From NCBI GenBank assembly GCA_964627935.1, contig CAZVLB010000009.1, positions 110,971-174,970 of the forward strand: DNA of 64,000 nucleotides, written 5' to 3'. This document shows, one piece after another, positions 17,568 through 26,600 of the stretch. The notes under the pieces are model-generated. The model saw only the letters and a list, made by a program, of their open reading frames with translations. It was not told the origin of the DNA and did no database searches. The stretch is from JAABVY01 sp964627935 (GTDB lineage: Bacteria; Zixibacteria; MSB-5A5; JAABVY01). Numbering within the stretch: position 1 is the first letter of the stretch; every line of letters starts with the position of its first letter. Made by a program: the position numbers and the translations under genes.

Positions 17568-17716
17568 TGTACCTCCCAGTCCCTTTCGGGCTTATACTTT
17601 ATCATTTTGATAAAAATAGTTTCAGAAGAAATTCAAACCACATAATATTTTGAAATCCTATCCTCAGAATGTCAATCAGAAGCCGTGATTTAAAGTTTAC
17701 TGAACTTTATGTATTT

Positions 17717-17745
17717 ACGATACAAAATCGCAGACGGTTTGTCAA
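17717..17745 (-). promoter_or_regulatory. Possible promoter of the cytochrome conduit operon
   Basis: On the minus strand TTGACA (complement of 17740-17745) and TATCGT (complement of 17717-17722) are 17 bp apart. The -35 is perfect and the -10 is weak. The leader to the first gene would be about 140 nt. Confidence 0.35.
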
Positions 17746-17822
17746 ATCTTTATAAAGTAGACACTTAGACCTATTATATCCTGTTTGTACACATTTTCCG
17801 GGGAAAATATGCATTTTGCGTT

Positions 17823-18737
17823 CTATGAATCCGGCTGGTTGAGGCTTTTGATGATTTTCACGCTGAAAAGCTCACCGCTCAATCTGCATTTTGTGGCTAC
17901 AATCATACCTTTTTCCGGCGCCATGCGCAGTTTTCTTTTCTCCGCGACTATATCAATAAACAGCCCTGATGTATAAGCGGTGATGACATAGAAGCTCTTT
18001 CTGGTGACATGATTTCTGCGGATTTTACAATCGACGATATAGCCGATAAACTCTGCTATGCTGAGATGAGAGCCGCTGTTTTCATATTCGTAGATCTGGG
18101 ATTCAAAGCGGGTTTTCGGGATTTTTTTATGTACCGAATACTGGATATCTGTCAGGCTTTCAGGAAGCGATTCGCGCGTCTTTGAAATATTGTCAGGGGC
18201 GATCAGGTCGAGAGTCAGCGGAAATGCGCACAGGCTGATATCGGCATAAAAGGGAAAATTCAGAAGGGAGGTCATACGATAGACAGGGCAGTCGAAATAA
18301 ATCGCCGTAGGCTGCAAAAACAGTGTATGGATTGCCAGCAAAGATCCCTCCATGAATTGATTGGGGTCGGGGATCTTCCCGATAATCATGAGAGGATTCT
18401 TGTGAATTGACCGATATGAAAGCTGGACTGTGCCCGGTTTCATATAATCATCAAATCCCAGCCACAGCACAGTATCATCCGGATTGTGCAAATTGGTGTA
18501 AAACCAATGCTGATCCGAACGCCAGACATTGGAATTTTCATCCATCAATAACCTGCTGGCAAGATTATCCAGATCATCGGTTTTACTTTTATATCCGGCA
18601 TGCAGGAAGCCTGTGGGATTATCATATTCGACAGAGGTCTGCTGTGTCAGTTTCTTCCACAGGGCCCAGCCTAACCTGAAAAGCAGCAGGGCGATCAAGA
18701 GAAATGGAAGTGTGGTATACAGATTCGCAGTCGACAT
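17823..18737 (-). CDS. Unrecognised membrane-anchored protein
   Basis: I do not recognise this 304-residue protein. Residues about 7-27 (LYTTLPFLLIALLLFRLGWALW) form one hydrophobic anchor followed by basic residues (KKL), so the bulk is probably cytoplasmic, though the opposite orientation cannot be excluded. The body is mixed alpha/beta with aromatic-rich stretches (WRSDQHWFYTNLHNPDD, WLGFDDYM), and the C-terminal part from about 225 (GSHLSIAEFIGYIVDCKIRR...MIVATKCRLSGELFSVKII) looks like a small beta barrel of OB or Sm-like character; that is only an impression. It stands alone, divergent from the sensor kinase at 18862 with a 125-bp shared upstream region and upstream of the cytochrome operon by 255 bp. 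It may be co-regulated with either. Confidence 0.75.
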   Translation of the reverse strand: MSTANLYTTLPFLLIALLLFRLGWALWKKLTQQTSVEYDNPTGFLHAGYKSKTDDLDNLASRLLMDENSNVWRSDQHWFYTNLHNPDDTVLWLGFDDYMKPGTVQLSYRSIHKNPLMIIGKIPDPNQFMEGSLLAIHTLFLQPTAIYFDCPVYRMTSLLNFPFYADISLCAFPLTLDLIAPDNISKTRESLPESLTDIQYSVHKKIPKTRFESQIYEYENSGSHLSIAEFIGYIVDCKIRRNHVTRKSFYVITAYTSGLFIDIVAEKRKLRMAPEKGMIVATKCRLSGELFSVKIIKSLNQPDS

Positions 18738-18803
18738 GTTTGAATTACCCTTTAAATTATCTCCTCAATGAAAATAATCAAGACCTTTGAATTTAGCAAT
18801 AAC

Positions 18804-18831
18804 TTGACATATTTATTTTTTTTGCTAATAT
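18804..18831 (+). promoter_or_regulatory. Sigma70-type promoter of the first sensor kinase
   Basis: TTGACA at 18804-18809, 16-bp T-rich spacer, TAATAT at 18826-18831. Start of transcription near 18838 leaves a leader of about 24 nt with no Shine-Dalgarno before the ATG at 18862. Confidence 0.65.
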
Positions 18832-18861
18832 GATGATAACAATATATTAACACACCTGTAT

Positions 18862-21255
18862 ATGTGTCGAATAATTATAGTATGTTCTTTAATCGCTGTT
18901 CTGCCATTATCGGCGGCGGCAATGAATCTTCCCGGAAGCGATATAAATCCGCGGTTGCTCGATTACGGATTGCTGATCGAGGGCGGTGAGAGCTGGAGCA
19001 GATGCCGGCCCACCATCGATCATCCCCTGTTGGTGCAGGAAATCTCGCGCTGGCCGGGGGATACATTTTATGTCGCCCGGGCCTATAATCCGCTTCTGGG
19101 AGAAGGTGGCACCGGATCTGTATTCATCCGCATCTTTGATGAGCACATCATCTCTGAAAATCCCACTTATATGACTATCGAGGATATGTGCCGTTACAGG
19201 GACAGCCGTGATGATCGTTATTACCTGGCACATACCTGTTACCAGAATGATTCCGCGTTTATCCGCAGAATCATTCCTGGCCGAAGCCGGGACATGATTT
19301 TTCTTGCCACGGGTGAGGATCGTTCGGGCGATGGCCACTGGAAACCGCAGATAAGATTTATCCGGACTTTCGACTACGATTATGACGGCGTCGAGGAGGC
19401 TTTTGTGCATCTTAATCCCATTCGTGATCTTTATCCCAGACGCCTGTATTGTATCGAACTGGAAAATCTCAGGATTGAATGGTCCCTGGATGTTGTTACC
19501 ACGGTTCACACGCATGCCATCTTTGCCTGTGGAGATTCGGCCAATCCGGCTTTAATACTCTCGACTTATGGCGCTTCGCAGGGCGCCGTAGACAGCAATT
19601 TTAAGGACATATACAGTTATTTCACACGCATCAATTCAAGGGGCGAGGTGGAATTCAACAAACAGATCGGGGCGGAGTTTTATTCTACGCTGATGATATC
19701 TGTCGGCGATGATTCACTTTTTTATCTCTATCACGGTCATGAACCGATTGAGCCCGGAAGTTACGACAGCACGATAGAATTGAAGCAGATGCTTTCCCTG
19801 GTTGATAAACACGGCAACTTCATTAAAACAATCAATTTGGCTCAGAATCTGGACCAGATGTTTACTTTCGATTACGGTATGGATGGTGATCTCAACCTGT
19901 TTCTGGTGAATAAAAATGAGCGCGTACGGATTTATGATCGTGAACTGAATCTCGAAAAGGAAGTACGGGATTTTGCCTTCGGTTCATACATAGGCAGCGA
20001 CAGAATAGCCGGGCAGGAGCACCCGGTCATGTTTTTCGTGGGTGAATACCTCACAATTTTGAGCAACGAACTCAAACTCCTGGGAGCATCCTGGATAGAA
20101 AAGCCGGCCCGGCATTTCCAGCCCCTGACTTATGATTCTGCGGGAGATCTGAAACAGTTCTATCTGGGCAGTCCCGCCGCCACTTATAAGGTGGCGATTG
20201 AAGGCAGAGAGTTTGCCGAAATCCTGCGAAGATATATCTCGGAATATGATTTCTATATTCTGGTTGCGGCCATCTCGCTTCTCTGTATTGTGACAGTACT
20301 GGTCATTTCCCGCCGACGCATCCGCCAAAATCTCAATCTGATTACCTCCCAGAAAGAAGAAATTGAAGTAGCGCATGAAAGGCTCCAGAAAGCCCATGCT
20401 GAGCTGGACCAGGCCACCGAGCAGTTGATAAGCCATAAATCCCGCGAGGCGGCCGATGAGGCCTATCGGATTGCCTCGGCCCAGTTCCGTCATGAGATTT
20501 CCAATGCGCTTGGATCGGTCAACCTGTTTCTGGGCAATGCCACAGACAGCAGTTATGAGCAGAATGTCAGGAACAGGATCAACGATAATCTGCGGATTCT
20601 TGAGAATTGCCTGGCAAAGATTGATTCCGGCGAAACGCTGTCAGATGATGATCGAGAAAAAATCAGGGAGCATATGCGCCAGATTTGCGAACTGATTTCG
20701 CGCCATTTCAACGGCCTTGAGGATATTGCCAGACGGGGAGTGGAGCGCGGAATGGGTCTGGCGGAGAGATTGCGACGCATGGAGCGGATCGAATATGACG
20801 AGACGATGGAGAAAATCGAATTTGAGACCATTTTAAATGATATCCGCCGGGAATTTGAACCGTATCTGCAACAGAACAAGATAGAGACCGCATTCGCAAT
20901 CGAATGCCGTGAGCCGTTTTATGCCAGCCCGGAGCTGTTCGCCATGATGTTCGGTAATCTGATGGAAAACTCGATTCACGCCTTGCAGGATAAGAAATCC
21001 CCTGATAAACAGATCAGGGTTGAAATTGATTGCGATCAAAATAATTTGCGGATTATCTGGTTTGATAATGGTCCGGGATTAGAAAAAAGTATGATCAGCA
21101 AGATAGTGCGACCTTTTTTTACCACAAAACCGACTTCCGGCAGCGGGCTGGGGCTTACGATAGTCCAAAATATCACTCGTAAGTATAATGGGGAAATAAG
21201 CTTAGAATCGAGCCCGGGGGGATTTATGAAAATTGCGCTTGTATTTAGTAGATAA
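18862..21255 (+). CDS. Sensor histidine kinase with a large unrecognised extracytoplasmic domain
   Basis: A 797-residue membrane kinase. Residues 1-20 are a signal peptide, about 21-460 an extracytoplasmic domain, 464-483 a membrane helix, 497-530 a coiled coil, then a degenerate DHp with His544 in FRHEISNALG. The ATPase has its N box at 699-706 (Asn703), DNGPG at 735-739 and GSGLGL at 760-765. The sensor region looks like a beta-propeller of strand-turn repeats and has a Ca-motif-like DYDYDGVEEAF (171-181), followed by NPIRDLYPR and YCIELENLRIEW. The same motifs recur in the kinase at 33862. Between H box and ATPase about 100 helical residues are inserted, longer than usual. A single-domain regulator follows after 104 bp; a 6-bp hairpin (21282-21298) with TTTT lies in that gap and may attenuate it. 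The signal is unknown. Confidence 0.88.
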   Translation: MCRIIIVCSLIAVLPLSAAAMNLPGSDINPRLLDYGLLIEGGESWSRCRPTIDHPLLVQEISRWPGDTFYVARAYNPLLGEGGTGSVFIRIFDEHIISENPTYMTIEDMCRYRDSRDDRYYLAHTCYQNDSAFIRRIIPGRSRDMIFLATGEDRSGDGHWKPQIRFIRTFDYDYDGVEEAFVHLNPIRDLYPRRLYCIELENLRIEWSLDVVTTVHTHAIFACGDSANPALILSTYGASQGAVDSNFKDIYSYFTRINSRGEVEFNKQIGAEFYSTLMISVGDDSLFYLYHGHEPIEPGSYDSTIELKQMLSLVDKHGNFIKTINLAQNLDQMFTFDYGMDGDLNLFLVNKNERVRIYDRELNLEKEVRDFAFGSYIGSDRIAGQEHPVMFFVGEYLTILSNELKLLGASWIEKPARHFQPLTYDSAGDLKQFYLGSPAATYKVAIEGREFAEILRRYISEYDFYILVAAISLLCIVTVLVISRRRIRQNLNLITSQKEEIEVAHERLQKAHAELDQATEQLISHKSREAADEAYRIASAQFRHEISNALGSVNLFLGNATDSSYEQNVRNRINDNLRILENCLAKIDSGETLSDDDREKIREHMRQICELISRHFNGLEDIARRGVERGMGLAERLRRMERIEYDETMEKIEFETILNDIRREFEPYLQQNKIETAFAIECREPFYASPELFAMMFGNLMENSIHALQDKKSPDKQIRVEIDCDQNNLRIIWFDNGPGLEKSMISKIVRPFFTTKPTSGSGLGLTIVQNITRKYNGEISLESSPGGFMKIALVFSR

Positions 21256-21359
21256 GGCTATATATTAAGGGCCGAGGGAATAATTCCGATAAGGAATTTT
21301 GAACGCCAGTTAAAATTGCGAAGCTAAGTTTTATATCAAGTTTAATATCACCGCCCGAT

Positions 21360-21776
21360 ATGAGAGAGCAAATGCCTGCATCCGATAATAAAAAAAGCAA
21401 AGTTATATTAGTGGTTGATGATAATGACCTAGTCCTGCGAACGCTCAGTGAAATTCTTTCGGATTATTATGATGTAATTACTGCGTCATCAGGTAGCAAA
21501 TCGATTACATTGGCGCAGGAACGCAACGATATTGCCTGCGTGCTGATGGATGTTCGCATGCCGGATGTCGATGGCGTGGCGGCCATGAAGGAGATCCACG
21601 ACATCAATCCAAAATTGCCGGTTATCCTGCACACGGCCTACCCCGGTGAGCACATGGAAGGCGATCTGAAGTCCGGCAATGGCGCCTTTGCTTACATTAT
21701 CAAGGGCGATTCGATTGCCGAACTTCTGGATTCCATCAAAGCCGCTGTCAAAAGCTACAATACCTTGCCGGCCTGA
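21360..21776 (+). CDS. Stand-alone response-regulator receiver domain
   Basis: A 138-residue CheY-like protein with no output domain. The acidic pocket is Asp20/Asp21, the phosphoacceptor Asp64 in VLMDVRMPD, with Thr92 and Lys115 as the conserved switch residues. The last third, HTAYPG...YIIKGDSIAELLDSIK, matches the receiver of the NtrC-type regulator at 32467 (HTGHPG...YVTKGDSIEQLMRAVK) more closely than typical receivers, so the two come from one subfamily, mirroring their partner kinases. It probably accepts phosphate from the upstream kinase and relays it or acts by protein contact. The ATG at 21372 is an alternative start. It converges on the next gene with a gap of only 7 bp. Confidence 0.9.
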   Translation: MREQMPASDNKKSKVILVVDDNDLVLRTLSEILSDYYDVITASSGSKSITLAQERNDIACVLMDVRMPDVDGVAAMKEIHDINPKLPVILHTAYPGEHMEGDLKSGNGAFAYIIKGDSIAELLDSIKAAVKSYNTLPA

Positions 21777-21783
21777 GCTTCAT

Positions 21784-22512
21784 TTAATAGCAAATCCTGC
21801 AGGGCGGCGGACCATCAACGAATACATAATTTACTATATACACCGCATCACTGACATTGACAGCCGCATCGCAGTTGGCATCGGCGATCATCAATGGTGT
21901 CGGCGCCGGGGACCCGCTCACAAAGACATAATTGATAATGTACACGGCATCGGAGACATTTAAAAGCCCATCCTTGTTCGCATCTCCAAGCAGATGCTCA
22001 CAAATATGGATCCCCGAATTGACCGCGTCATAAAAAAGATCCGCATTATCGACATCCCGGGCCTGAATGTCGGTTATGTCGATCGATGTATATCCGAAAT
22101 TTATCGGATCGGAATAAAAAACAATGCTGGCCAGCGTTCCCGGCCCATCAATCATTTCTCCAGGTTCGAGATTGGCACCATGTATATACAGAGTGCCCGA
22201 ATCACTCGAAAACCCAACCCAGAAGAAGGTTGTGTAATTTACTCCTCCCTCCAGCAGATTACCTTCAACAATGGAAAATGTGTCCGTTCTGATAAGATTC
22301 CTGTCGAATTGAATCTCCAGGGCATATGATTTCAGGTCAACCGAGTTTGGACCGACTTCCACATTTATTGCAAAATCGGCATCCCTGGGCACACTCGCGG
22401 AATCCTGCTGAAGAACCAGGCTGATTTCAGGATTTTGGGCCTGAACCGGCATGATCCCTGCCAGCATTATCAGGAACAGACAGCTGTATAAAATCAACAA
22501 TTTATTTCTCAT
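21784..22512 (-). CDS. Secreted cohesin-like plus dockerin-like protein
   Basis: A 242-residue secreted protein from the ATG at 22510-22512, which follows GAGGAGC; the longer open frame overlaps the upstream gene and lacks a signal. Residues 1-25 are a signal peptide ending VQAQ. About 27-165 resemble a type I cohesin (ISLVLQQDSASVPRDADF, YALEIQFDRNLIRTDTF, GTLASIVFYS). The C terminus holds two Ca-binding dockerin-type segments: GDANKDGLLNVSDAVYIINY and ADANCDAAVNVSDAVYIVNY. It lies 13 bp after the related gene upstream (stop 22526). Having both partners of a cohesin-dockerin interaction in one chain would permit self-assembly, but binding is not shown by sequence. It ends 7 bp from the convergent receiver gene. 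Confidence 0.82.
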   Translation of the reverse strand: MRNKLLILYSCLFLIMLAGIMPVQAQNPEISLVLQQDSASVPRDADFAINVEVGPNSVDLKSYALEIQFDRNLIRTDTFSIVEGNLLEGGVNYTTFFWVGFSSDSGTLYIHGANLEPGEMIDGPGTLASIVFYSDPINFGYTSIDITDIQARDVDNADLFYDAVNSGIHICEHLLGDANKDGLLNVSDAVYIINYVFVSGSPAPTPLMIADANCDAAVNVSDAVYIVNYVFVDGPPPCRICY

Positions 22513-22525
22513 GATGCTCCTCATA

Positions 22526-23578
22526 TTAGCAATCAGGTTCTCCATCACCATTTGTATCGCAGGGCGCATAGCCACTGACGAAAACATAATTTATAATCCA
22601 TACGGCATCGCTGACATTTACGCTGCCATCGCAGTTTACTTCGCCCGCTTGCAATGGATCAGGGGGATCTCCGTTGACAAAGACGTAATTTATAATCCAG
22701 ACCGCATCGCTGACATTGACATCACCATCACCATTGGCATCCCCGCAGAGATAATCCGGCTGTGTTACATCCAGATAAACCACCGCCTCCTCAGGAGAAT
22801 TTATTGCCGCCGGTGCATGAATCAGTATCGTGTCAACATAGCTACCCCCGCTCAAACCGCTGATATCCACATTGAGGGTGATCTGGTCGGGCATGGTACC
22901 GCCATGATTGGAAAGGCTCAGCCAGTCAGAGCTGTTGCTGGCCGACCAGACCATCTGGCTGGCAGTACAGGCATCGCTCAATTCCAGGTTCTGAGACGGC
23001 GGATTTGCATCCCCGGCCTGAGCGCTGAAATTAAACCGGTACTGAGAAAGCCCGATAACGGCATTTCCGCCGTAGCAGACTATTACACGTCCATCCAGAG
23101 AATCCGATAGCTGGATCTGGTTGCCGATCGTGCCAACAGTATCCCGGAAATCGATCAGCCTGAAATTCACATCGCTGACCCCGGCATTGACCGCCCTGAA
23201 ACGAAGGCGCAGGATATTTCCCGGGCCATCCACGAAAACATCTCCACAGCAAAGCGAATTGAGCACCTCATACATATAAGTGGAAGTGGTATCGAGGTCT
23301 TTCCAGTACAGGAACCAGCCCGGAAAGAACGAAGTATTGAAGCAACTGTCCAGCTTGATTACGCTGGTGTCGATTTCAAAATCCATCAGGTAACCCATCA
23401 GGGTTTTTAGCGAATCATCAATAGCCACATGCAGACTGAAGGTGTCATTTACAGTGACAATCGTCTCCTGCGGCATAATCGAAACGGTTCCCTGCCCATG
23501 ACAGTCATCCTGCAGTATCAAAGCTTGCAGGCCCAGAAGGCAAAACAGTAGAATCAAGGTAAGACTTTTTTTAAACAT
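22526..23578 (-). CDS. Secreted cohesin-like, BACON-like and dockerin-like protein
   Basis: A 350-residue secreted protein with a signal peptide (about 1-29, ending CHGQ). About 32-175 is a cohesin-like beta sandwich (VTVNDTFSLHVAID, GYLMDFEIDTSVIKLD, GNILRLRFRAV). About 180-270 resembles a BACON-type adhesion domain (FSAQAG, WSASNSSDWLSLS, GGSYVDTILIHA). The end has two dockerin-type repeats (GDANGDGDVNVSDAVWIINY, VNCDGSVNVSDAVWIINY) and a final short GDGE Ca-type loop. It sits between the giant beta-helix gene and the smaller cohesin-dockerin gene on the same strand, so the three may be one operon, with a hairpin at 23597-23622 between the first two. It is probably part of an extracellular assembly on or released from the cell. 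Confidence 0.84.
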   Translation of the reverse strand: MFKKSLTLILLFCLLGLQALILQDDCHGQGTVSIMPQETIVTVNDTFSLHVAIDDSLKTLMGYLMDFEIDTSVIKLDSCFNTSFFPGWFLYWKDLDTTSTYMYEVLNSLCCGDVFVDGPGNILRLRFRAVNAGVSDVNFRLIDFRDTVGTIGNQIQLSDSLDGRVIVCYGGNAVIGLSQYRFNFSAQAGDANPPSQNLELSDACTASQMVWSASNSSDWLSLSNHGGTMPDQITLNVDISGLSGGSYVDTILIHAPAAINSPEEAVVYLDVTQPDYLCGDANGDGDVNVSDAVWIINYVFVNGDPPDPLQAGEVNCDGSVNVSDAVWIINYVFVSGYAPCDTNGDGEPDC

Positions 23579-23596
23579 AATATTACCCCATAGACT

Positions 23597-23622
23597 GGAA
23601 GGGAGGCATATACCTCCCTTCC
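23597..23622. terminator. Perfect 10-bp hairpin between the giant surface gene and the next gene
   Basis: Arms 23597-23606 and 23613-23622 with loop CATATA; the flanking T/A at 23596 and 23623 adds one pair. No T run follows on either strand. It may stop, slow or process the transcript from the giant gene before the 22526 gene, which begins 19 bp further along on the minus strand. Confidence 0.65.
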
Positions 23623-23635
23623 AATCCGATGCATT

Positions 23636-26600
23636 TTATTTCACCAGCATCATCTTGGCCGTTTTGTGGAATTCTACGGTCTCGATACGATACAGGTAAA
23701 TTCCCGATGCAACCTCTGAACCATAGCTGTCGGTGCCGTTCCAGCGAACTGTATGGCGTCCGGCAGGCAGGACCTCATCGACCAGTGTTGTTACCACCTG
23801 ACCGGTAATATTATAAACCGTCAGGCGTACCCTGGTCTCGACCGGGATTCCGAATGCTATCTCGGTCTCGGGGTTGAAGGGGTTGGGATGGTTCTGCTCG
23901 AGCGTGTACTTATCCGGCATAGCCGCCGCAGATATGGTCTGCTCGAATACGAATCCGTCCTTCAGGAGTTTATTGTTTTCGTTATCGCGGATATCCGCGT
24001 TGCTGATAGCAATCGTGATATCTTGGTTGCCTGAGATTTCGAACTGCAATGTCGCCAGCAGTCCGGAGCCTTCGAAAGAGGCGCCGTTACCGACAACAGC
24101 AGATGAAACTGAGACATGACCGCGTGAATCCAGGGCCTTGAAGAATACCGGTTGTTTGGCATTGGCCAGTTCATAACTCTGATGTGTGGAAACCAGCTTG
24201 AGCCTGTCGGCGTCAAAGCTCAGTTCAGCCAGCACTGACTTGGCCAGGCCGCTGCCATTATCCAGGTAGAGATCTACGAACAGATCTTTCTTCTCGACTC
24301 GGGTTTCGATTCTGAATCCGGTTTCCGTGATTCCGGGATTGACGCTGAATACCGGTCGGGCTTTCAGCGAGGAGGAAACCGAATCGAATGCGATGGCGAA
24401 GATTGCCAGGTCCTCGAAGAAGATGGTATTGTCGGTCTGCGGGATACCGAAGACCGGGTTGTCATCGGTGGGACCGATATCGCATTCATTGTTATAGCCG
24501 GCATCACCCTGCGACCTGCCATAGGTATTACTGAAAGCCAACAGGTCATTAAAGTATACCGAACCGTCGTATGGCGCGGCGAAATCGCCCAGCCAGTAGT
24601 TGGTGGCACGTCCCTGTTGCGCCGAAGTCGCCACGGAGTAGTTTCCGGCGTTATCGTATGCAAAGACCGTGTAGTAGTACACGTTTCTCGGGAATGAGGC
24701 CAGGTCGGCCGAATCCTTGTAGGATTCCAGAGTGGTCTGTACGACCAGGTCGCCCTGGGTTTCATCAGCGGGATATCCGATCGGGGCGAAATCATCATCA
24801 TATTCCGGATATGCTCCGGTCGCCCACGGATTGCGCCTGATTTCTATGCCGGCGAATGTGGCGTCTCCGGTCGGATTGTTCCAGCTCAGCTTGCACTTTT
24901 CATGTCCGGGCTTGACCACGAAATCGGTCGGCGCGGCAGGCGCGGTAACGTCTTTCGTGAAACACCACTCATAGGTGCAGCTGTCGGCATTGCCGCGTCC
25001 GGCATCATCGATCACCTTGAAATACAGGCAATGCTCGGTTTCATCAGCCAGACCGTCAAATACCGTTGTTGGCAGTGCCCAGGCCGCATCGGCATAAGCC
25101 GAACCGACATAACCGGGACCGGTTATGGCTGTCCAGCCGCTGGGTGTACAACCGTCAACCTGGAAATAGACCGCATCGATATCACAATTATCGTTGGCGG
25201 AAATATCCAGTACCGGCGGAGTATTGTACCAGCCGCCATCAGCCGTTGTTGTGCTGAAAACCGGATCGGTACAATCGACATACAGGTCAATCGGCTCAGA
25301 CAGAGGGGCCGGAATCGGGACATTGTTGAGATCCCGCAGATCGGCGTAAATGACACTGATCTGATCACCCGGGCAGATATCATCGGAACCCTGCAATTCA
25401 ACCGAGAAGAGCGCCAGGGGACCGTCATAGGTATCCGAGGCCTGGTTGTTGAATATGCTGACCTTGAGACTATCGTAGCCGGTAGCATTGTCATAATAGA
25501 TTGACGGCAACAGTGCCGCATTAGGAGCCAGCGCCGTTATACCACCAGGTACCGTGTCGAGGCTGGCCGGGAACTTGAATGTGAATGTTCCCGATTTCAT
25601 GCCCACGACCGCGGGACTGATTTCCATCTGGAATTCCAGTGTACCGGTACAGTAATAAACGATCTGATCCGGGGTCATATCCAGGGTACAGTCGGTACTT
25701 GGATTATTATCCACATTACCGCCGCCGCCCGGGATAGCGTATGATCCGGATCCGCTATAGTCGCTGTAACAGTTGGCATTCCAGGTATTTCCGGAAGTAT
25801 TATCGCTGGTATTGTTTGTGTTCAGGAAATCATTATTGGTGACAGAAATCACGCCACCCTCATTAATCAGGCCGTTGGTGTTCTGGGTGAGCAGGTTGGC
25901 AGTTACCGTGCCGCCCACGTTGTCACCATGATTCTGGTAGAAATATATGCCGTTCACGAAGCCCCTGATCAGGTTGCCCTCGATTTCGGCATAACTGTCT
26001 CCGCCTCCGCCGGTTTCACCAAAGAAATCGCCGAAGTCGGTCACCAGGATACCGACACCCTCGGTCTGTACCGATGATGTGGCGCCTGTGGTAATTATCT
26101 CGTTGTCGAGCACTATCGGGGCAGATGTCTGCTCATTGTGATAGAGCAGCATACCGGAATTGGTGCCGCCGTTGCACTCGATCAGGTTGTTCTGAATCGT
26201 TATCTGATTGCCCGAAGGACACCACCAGACTACGATACCGACATTCTGCGAACCGGTATTCTTGTCACCGACCGGTTCGGGCAGTTTGCCGTCAGGACCG
26301 CCGATATTGACAAATCGTCCCACCGGCTCATAGGGCTCACCGTCATCCTTGCTGGTACCGACAGTAATGGTATTGCGGTCGGCCGGATTGGGGCCGCCGA
26401 TCAGGTTGCCGTCAATATGGTCAACCAGGTTCATACCGTAAGCGCCGTCACCGTTCAATGTAATCGTGTTACCCTTGATTTCGACATCGTTGGGGATTGG
26501 GTAATGGTCGCCGGCCACAAAGATACCGACACCATCGGTTCCTTCGACCGTGATATCGTTATTGTAGCAGGTGCCGTCACCCTGGTAAGCCATGGCCCAG

